The notes below the pieces were generated by a model that saw only the letters and a list, made by a program, of their open reading frames with translations, did no database searches and was not told where the DNA came from. DNA of 64,000 bases, taken from contig JAJPIA010000058.1 of assembly GCA_021324975.1 (NCBI GenBank), forward strand, positions 51,939 through 115,938. Direction: 5' to 3'. Of the stretch, positions 58,328 to 64,000 are shown piece after piece. Both the position numbers and the translations under genes were made by a program. How positions within the stretch are numbered: position 1 is the stretch's first letter; the number at the start of each line of letters is the position of its first letter. The stretch is from Bacillota bacterium (GTDB lineage Bacteria; Sysuimicrobiota; Sysuimicrobiia; Sysuimicrobiales; Segetimicrobiaceae).

Positions 58328-59102
58328 GGAGGCTCAGAAGAAGGGGTGGGCACATTTCGCGCCGTTGGAGGACAACACGACACCGGAGGCCGCCCGGCTC
58401 GTGAAGTATGCGGGAGTGCGCCCGGGGCATCGGGTGCTCGACGTCGCGTGCGGTACAGGGGTCGTGGCCATCACCGCGGCCCGTTTGGGGGGCCGCGTGG
58501 CGGGGCTCGACCTCACGCCGGAGCTGCTGGAACGGGCCCGCGAGAACGCCGGAGTTGCAGGCGTCGAGGTGGAGTGGCATGAAGGAGACGTCGAGCAGTT
58601 GCCCTTCGGCGACGCGGCATTCGATATCGTCCTCAGCCAGTTCGGCCACATGTTTGCGCCGCGGCCTGAGGTCGCGACCGCTGAGATGCTTCGTGTCCTG
58701 AAACCGGGTGGGACGATCGCATTCTCCACTTGGCCGCCCGAGTTGATCCTCGGCCGCTTGTTCGCACTCGGCGGGCGCTACATGCCTCCGCCGCCGCCCG
58801 GCGTCACGCCGCCGACAGTGTGGGGAGATCCCAACTTCGTCCGCGAGCGTCTCGGCCCTGCCGTCAAGGACCTCGTGTTTGATCGCGCAAGGATGTTGGT
58901 CCCCGCTCTGAGCCCACAACACAGTCGCCGGATGGCAGAGCGTACGGCCGGTCCGCTGGTCAAACTGGTCGAGTTTCTGACTTCGACAGATCCGGCTCGT
59001 CTGCTCACCTTCCGGCGCGAGTACGAGGCGATCATCGCCGACTACTTTGAAGACAATACCGTGCGGCAGGACTATCTGCTCACGCGCGCGACCAAGGTCT
59101 GA
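58305..59102 (+). CDS. Class I SAM-dependent methyltransferase
   Basis: A 265-residue enzyme. Motif I VLDVACGTGVVAITAARLGG and motif II/III blocks GDVEQLPFGDAAFDIVLSQFGHMFAPRPEVATAEMLRVLKPGG are those of Methyltransf_11/25-type small-molecule methyltransferases. The C-terminus (MAERTAGPLVKLVEFLTSTDP ... YLLTRATKV) fits the UbiE-like group without a lid change. The acceptor is unknown. It may be transcribed with the DinB-like gene. Confidence 0.9.
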   Translation: MDGLAPFKEAQKKGWAHFAPLEDNTTPEAARLVKYAGVRPGHRVLDVACGTGVVAITAARLGGRVAGLDLTPELLERARENAGVAGVEVEWHEGDVEQLPFGDAAFDIVLSQFGHMFAPRPEVATAEMLRVLKPGGTIAFSTWPPELILGRLFALGGRYMPPPPPGVTPPTVWGDPNFVRERLGPAVKDLVFDRARMLVPALSPQHSRRMAERTAGPLVKLVEFLTSTDPARLLTFRREYEAIIADYFEDNTVRQDYLLTRATKV

Positions 59103-59382
59103 ATGGTCCTCCGAGAACACGCCGACGGCCATCGAGTCTATCAAGTAGCTCGCAGGGGGCGGGAGGACGAGCGGCAGGTCGTGCAGCCATGACTGCTCAC
59201 TTCGTTGCTGCGACGATGAGTGCGACTGGTAGTCTGATTCTGGGGATACCCAAGGGCTATTCGACGCCCGGATTAGGTTATCTTGATTTCAAGTTCGCCA
59301 GCGCTCGCCCGGACCGGTCAAAAGGTCTACTATCTCCGCCTGACGAACAGCTATCGCTCAAGTCCGGAAGCGGAGTGCCCGC

Positions 59383-61731
<2,349 letters not shown>

Positions 61732-61888
61732 AGCGCGCCGTTGGGCAAGGAATGTAACTGGACCGCCTGGCTACGTAGTCCACGCACCACCCAAGATACG
61801 TACTCTCTACGTGTTTCCCTCGATGATGCCGGAACCGGCACCTCCTATAGTGGTCCCGCAAACTGCAGGTGCGGGAGGGATGCCGAGC

Positions 61889-62164
61889 ATGCCCAAGTAC
61901 GTCATCGAGCGTGATCTTCCCGGCGCGGGAGGGCTCACGCCCGACGAACTCCGTGTCATTTCCCAGAGGTCCTGCAGCGTCCTGAACCAGATGGGGCCCG
62001 AGATCCAGTGGGTCCATAGTTATGTCACCGATGACAAGATCTACTGCGTGTACGTCGCGCCCAGCGAGGGGACGGTGCGCGAACATGCCGCAAAGGGCGG
62101 CTTTCCCGCAAGCCGCGTCTCGGCGGTCCGGACCACCATCGATCCGACAACTGCGGAGTCCTAG
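61889..62164 (+). CDS. DUF4242 protein (SCO4226-like)
   Basis: A 91-residue protein. MPKYVIERDLPGAGGLTPDELRVISQRSC and VHSYVTDDKIYCVYVAPSEGTVREHAAKGGFPASRVSAVRTTIDP are close to the DUF4242 consensus (RDxPGA, WxxSYVxDDKxYCVY, HAxxxGxPA). A homologue, SCO4226 of Streptomyces, binds nickel in a crystal structure. I start at ATG 61889; ATG 61880 is too close to GAGGG. Next gene starts 11 bp later. Confidence 0.87.
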   Translation: MPKYVIERDLPGAGGLTPDELRVISQRSCSVLNQMGPEIQWVHSYVTDDKIYCVYVAPSEGTVREHAAKGGFPASRVSAVRTTIDPTTAES

Positions 62165-62175
62165 GAGGGTGCGAT

Positions 62176-62760
62176 ATGTGGAGATACGTGCAGAAAACGC
62201 TCGTTCTGGTACTGATCGCGGCGACAGCCGGAAGCGCGGGAATAGCTACCTCGAATGCACAGCCCGCGGCGGACAAGACGACAATCGCCCAACTCGCCGC
62301 CGCCCGGGTTGCAACCGCGAAGTACGCCACGAATCTCGCCCGGGCCAAGGCGGACGGCTTCACGATCATCACGCCGATGATCCCGAATATGGGCTACCAT
62401 TTCCTGAACCCGAAGATCACAGGGTTCGACGTTACGAAGCCACCGATTCTGGTTTATGTGCGTCATGGGGACGCCTGGCAACTGGTGGCGCTCGAATGGG
62501 TCTGGCCCACGAAGCCCGCGACCCCACCGCTGGCCGGCACCCGGTATGGCTCGTTCGGGGCAGCCTGCCATTACAAGGACGGGTCGTTCATTCCGTCTGA
62601 ATCCGAGGCGACGTGCGGCAAGACCAACCCTACCACAGGGGCAGACTTCGCCTTCTGGCACCCTCCGCTTGTCACCTTCCACGTCTGGATCTGGTACCCG
62701 AATCCGAACGGCATCTTCGCAGAATTCAATCCTCTCGTGACCCCATTTAATGAGGAATAA
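62176..62760 (+). CDS. Secreted hypothetical protein
   Basis: A 194-residue protein with a signal peptide (TLVLVLIAATAGSAGIATSNA, cut near SNA). The mature part begins with a helix (TIAQLAAARVATAKYATNLARAKADGF) and has aromatic segments (YHFLNPKITGFDVTKPPILVYV, FHVWIWYPNPNG) plus a Cys pair (AACHYKDG, EATCGK) likely disulfide bonded. It recalls small secreted proteins of soil bacteria but I know no function. It lies between DUF4242 and cupredoxin genes. Confidence 0.75.
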   Translation: MWRYVQKTLVLVLIAATAGSAGIATSNAQPAADKTTIAQLAAARVATAKYATNLARAKADGFTIITPMIPNMGYHFLNPKITGFDVTKPPILVYVRHGDAWQLVALEWVWPTKPATPPLAGTRYGSFGAACHYKDGSFIPSESEATCGKTNPTTGADFAFWHPPLVTFHVWIWYPNPNGIFAEFNPLVTPFNEE

Positions 62761-62788
62761 GCTCGGCAGAAACGGGGGGAGAGTCTCC

Positions 62789-63199
62789 GTGCTCTCCCCC
62801 TCGTTCGCCTGGGTGCGGCTCCTGCTCCTCGCGCCGCTCGCCTTCGGGCCGCTCCGCGCCGACGCCGAATCCCCCCTCACCGCGCAAGTCGTGATGACGG
62901 AATTCGCCTTTCATCCCTCTACCGTTCGCCTCCCCGCGGACCGTCCGGTGACGCTCGTCCTCGTGAATCACGGTCAACTGGCCCACCAGTTCGAGACCGC
63001 CTATCTGCGCTCGACGCCTGCATCGGTCGTCGGCGACACCCTTCGGTTCGAGGCCCCCGGCATCAAGCTCGTACGCCTCCAACCTGGGACGGTGGCGGAG
63101 ATCACGTTTTTGCCGAGAACGCGCGGTCGTTTCTCCTTCGCCTGCACGATCGAGGGCCACCGGGAAGCGGGAATGCGGGGCATCTTGGAAGTGAGATAG
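62789..63199 (+). CDS. Secreted cupredoxin (type-1 copper protein)
   Basis: A 136-residue precursor from GTG 62789 (GGGGAGAG upstream) with a signal peptide (WVRLLLLAPLAFGPLRADA). The fold shows MTEFAFHPSTVRLPADRPVTLVLVNHGQLAHQFE with the first His ligand, and FACTIEGHREAGMRG with Cys, His and Met, so all four type-1 copper ligands are present. It should carry electrons or copper outside the cytoplasm. The longer ORF from 62750 adds residues overlapping the previous gene. Confidence 0.9.
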   Translation: MLSPSFAWVRLLLLAPLAFGPLRADAESPLTAQVVMTEFAFHPSTVRLPADRPVTLVLVNHGQLAHQFETAYLRSTPASVVGDTLRFEAPGIKLVRLQPGTVAEITFLPRTRGRFSFACTIEGHREAGMRGILEVR

Positions 63200-63686
63200 C
63201 CGCTCGAGGCGGATGCGCCGTTCACGGCTGTACCTGCCGCCGCGCGGGCCGCACCTGCGCCCCGGCTGATGGGCCGCGAGTTTATCAAATTGCCGCGGAG
63301 GCCGGCTCTTAGGCATGCCATCAGACTCCGCGATCTTGGGTATCCGCGGCGTGCCGCACCGTGGACGGTACCACGCCGCTCGTTACACGTAAACGACGGG
63401 AAAATTCCGCGTAAATCATGTAGCGCCGGGCGCCCGACCGCCGTGTTTCCCGCTCGCCGACGCGCAGAAATTGACGATCCGCGATGCCAGCGGGCGGATA
63501 ACCAGTGGGGCGTCGCGGGCGTCACGTTCACCGCTCCTCCGCGCGTGTAGCAGGGAAGGGCTGCGGCTCTCTGACGCGGTCAGCAAGACGTTATGCTGCA
63601 TGTGCATGCGGGGATGTTCAACCGGTCTCGACGAGTTCAGTAATAGTGGCCGCAGTCCCATGAGCGCTGTTGCGAACAGGTGCTGC
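63200..63686. other. Intergenic region before the oxidase gene end
   Basis: About 490 bp between convergent genes with no credible ORF. Codons in the short ORF-track entries are unlike their neighbours. I see a few short palindromes (for example around 63598) but nothing with a clear role. Confidence 0.4.
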
Positions 63687-63998
63687 TTACGCGTCGCCAG
63701 CGTCTGCTACGACCGGTGTCGCCTGGACCGTCTGAGGGAGATAATCGTTTTGGATCCCAGGGACGCTGTAGTCGTACGGCCAGCGGTACACGGTCGGCAA
63801 GGTGCCCTCCCAATTACCGTGCGGCGGCGGAGTCGGCGCGGCCCACTCGAGCGAGTTGGCGTGCCACGGGTTGGTCCCCGCCGCCGGCCCGTACCTAAGA
63901 CTCCACAGGAAGTTGAACACGAACACGAGTTGCGCCGCCCCGAGGACGAACGCCGACAGCGACATGAAGACATCGATCGGGCCCGTGTGCGCGAGGAA
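63687..63998 (-). CDS. Cytochrome c oxidase subunit I, C-terminal part
   Basis: The 3' end of a gene that extends past the window. In frame: FLAHTGPIDVFMSLSAF, LVFVFNFLWSLRYGPAAGTNPWHANSLEWAAPTPPPHGNW and VYRWPYDYSVPG. The NPWxANSLEWxxPTPPPxGNW block is the conserved end of haem-copper oxidase subunit I (CoxA/CtaD, A1/A2 type). The ORF track starts it at an internal Met; the frame stays open to the window edge. It supports aerobic respiration. Confidence 0.9.
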   Translation of the reverse strand, partial: FLAHTGPIDVFMSLSAFVLGAAQLVFVFNFLWSLRYGPAAGTNPWHANSLEWAAPTPPPHGNWEGTLPTVYRWPYDYSVPGIQNDYLPQTVQATPVVADAGDA

Positions 63999-64000
63999 CG

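Overview
The window is a 64 kb piece of a very GC-rich bacterial chromosome. It reads like a metagenome-assembled genome of an uncultivated free-living bacterium. No rRNA or taxonomic marker is present, so I do not name a phylum. The host genes suit an aerobic, versatile heterotroph: a haem-copper oxidase subunit I end, a peptide/opine-type ABC importer, aromatic-compound enzymes, 3-hydroxybutyrate dehydrogenase, and many sensory and regulatory proteins.

Host region 1 (1-39355). In order: the 3' end of a thiamine-diphosphate decarboxylase; a PAS/GAF histidine kinase with its NarL-type response regulator; an EmrA/EmrB-type efflux pair; a PLP decarboxylase; a PaiB-like flavin protein; an EamA exporter with its ArsR-type regulator; and YciI and DinB proteins. 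A cyclic-di-GMP-I riboswitch with its own terminator then leads into a GAF-GGDEF diguanylate cyclase. Next come MscL, a Gfo/Idh/MocA dehydrogenase, a DUF1989 protein and a tiny secreted protein. They are followed by an XRE-PBP regulator with a ModB/ModC-like permease and ATPase, a VKOR plus DUF929 disulfide pair, a secreted PIG-L deacetylase, a MoxR-DUF58-VWA-VWA (Bat-like) operon, two short-chain dehydrogenases, a three-gene DppABC-like importer without ATPases, a beta-propeller protein and a TMEM175-like channel. A carboxymuconolactone-decarboxylase-family gene is interrupted by an in-frame UGA exactly at the second residue of its CxxC motif, with a hairpin just downstream; it is a strong selenoprotein candidate. 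An ACMSD-family amidohydrolase and a GNAT enzyme follow it.

Integrated element (39381-57736, about 18.3 kb). It sits in the 3' end of tRNA-Arg(TCT), bounded by a perfect 51-bp repeat. Nearly all genes are on the minus strand. It carries a tyrosine integrase at attL, a replication module (Prim-Pol and RepA-like AAA ATPase) next to an iteron-like array, a PD-(D/E)XK-like nuclease, an excisionase-like HTH protein, several very small membrane proteins, a serine recombinase, and a structural-looking block: a tail-collar protein, a 1295-residue protein, and Pro/Ala- and Gly-rich proteins. I recognise no terminase, portal, capsid or protease, so it is either a remnant prophage, a phage satellite, or a phage-like element with unrecognisable morphogenesis genes. 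It holds a second dense repeat cluster with a perfect 24-bp palindrome.

Host region 2 (57737-64000). A DinB/maleylpyruvate-isomerase-like gene with an atypical C-terminus overlaps a methyltransferase. After these come a large LuxR-type regulator with an NB-ARC-like ATPase and TPR-like region, a DUF4242 protein, a secreted protein, a cupredoxin, and the 3' end of a cytochrome c oxidase subunit I gene. All assignments come from reading the sequence; no database search was run.
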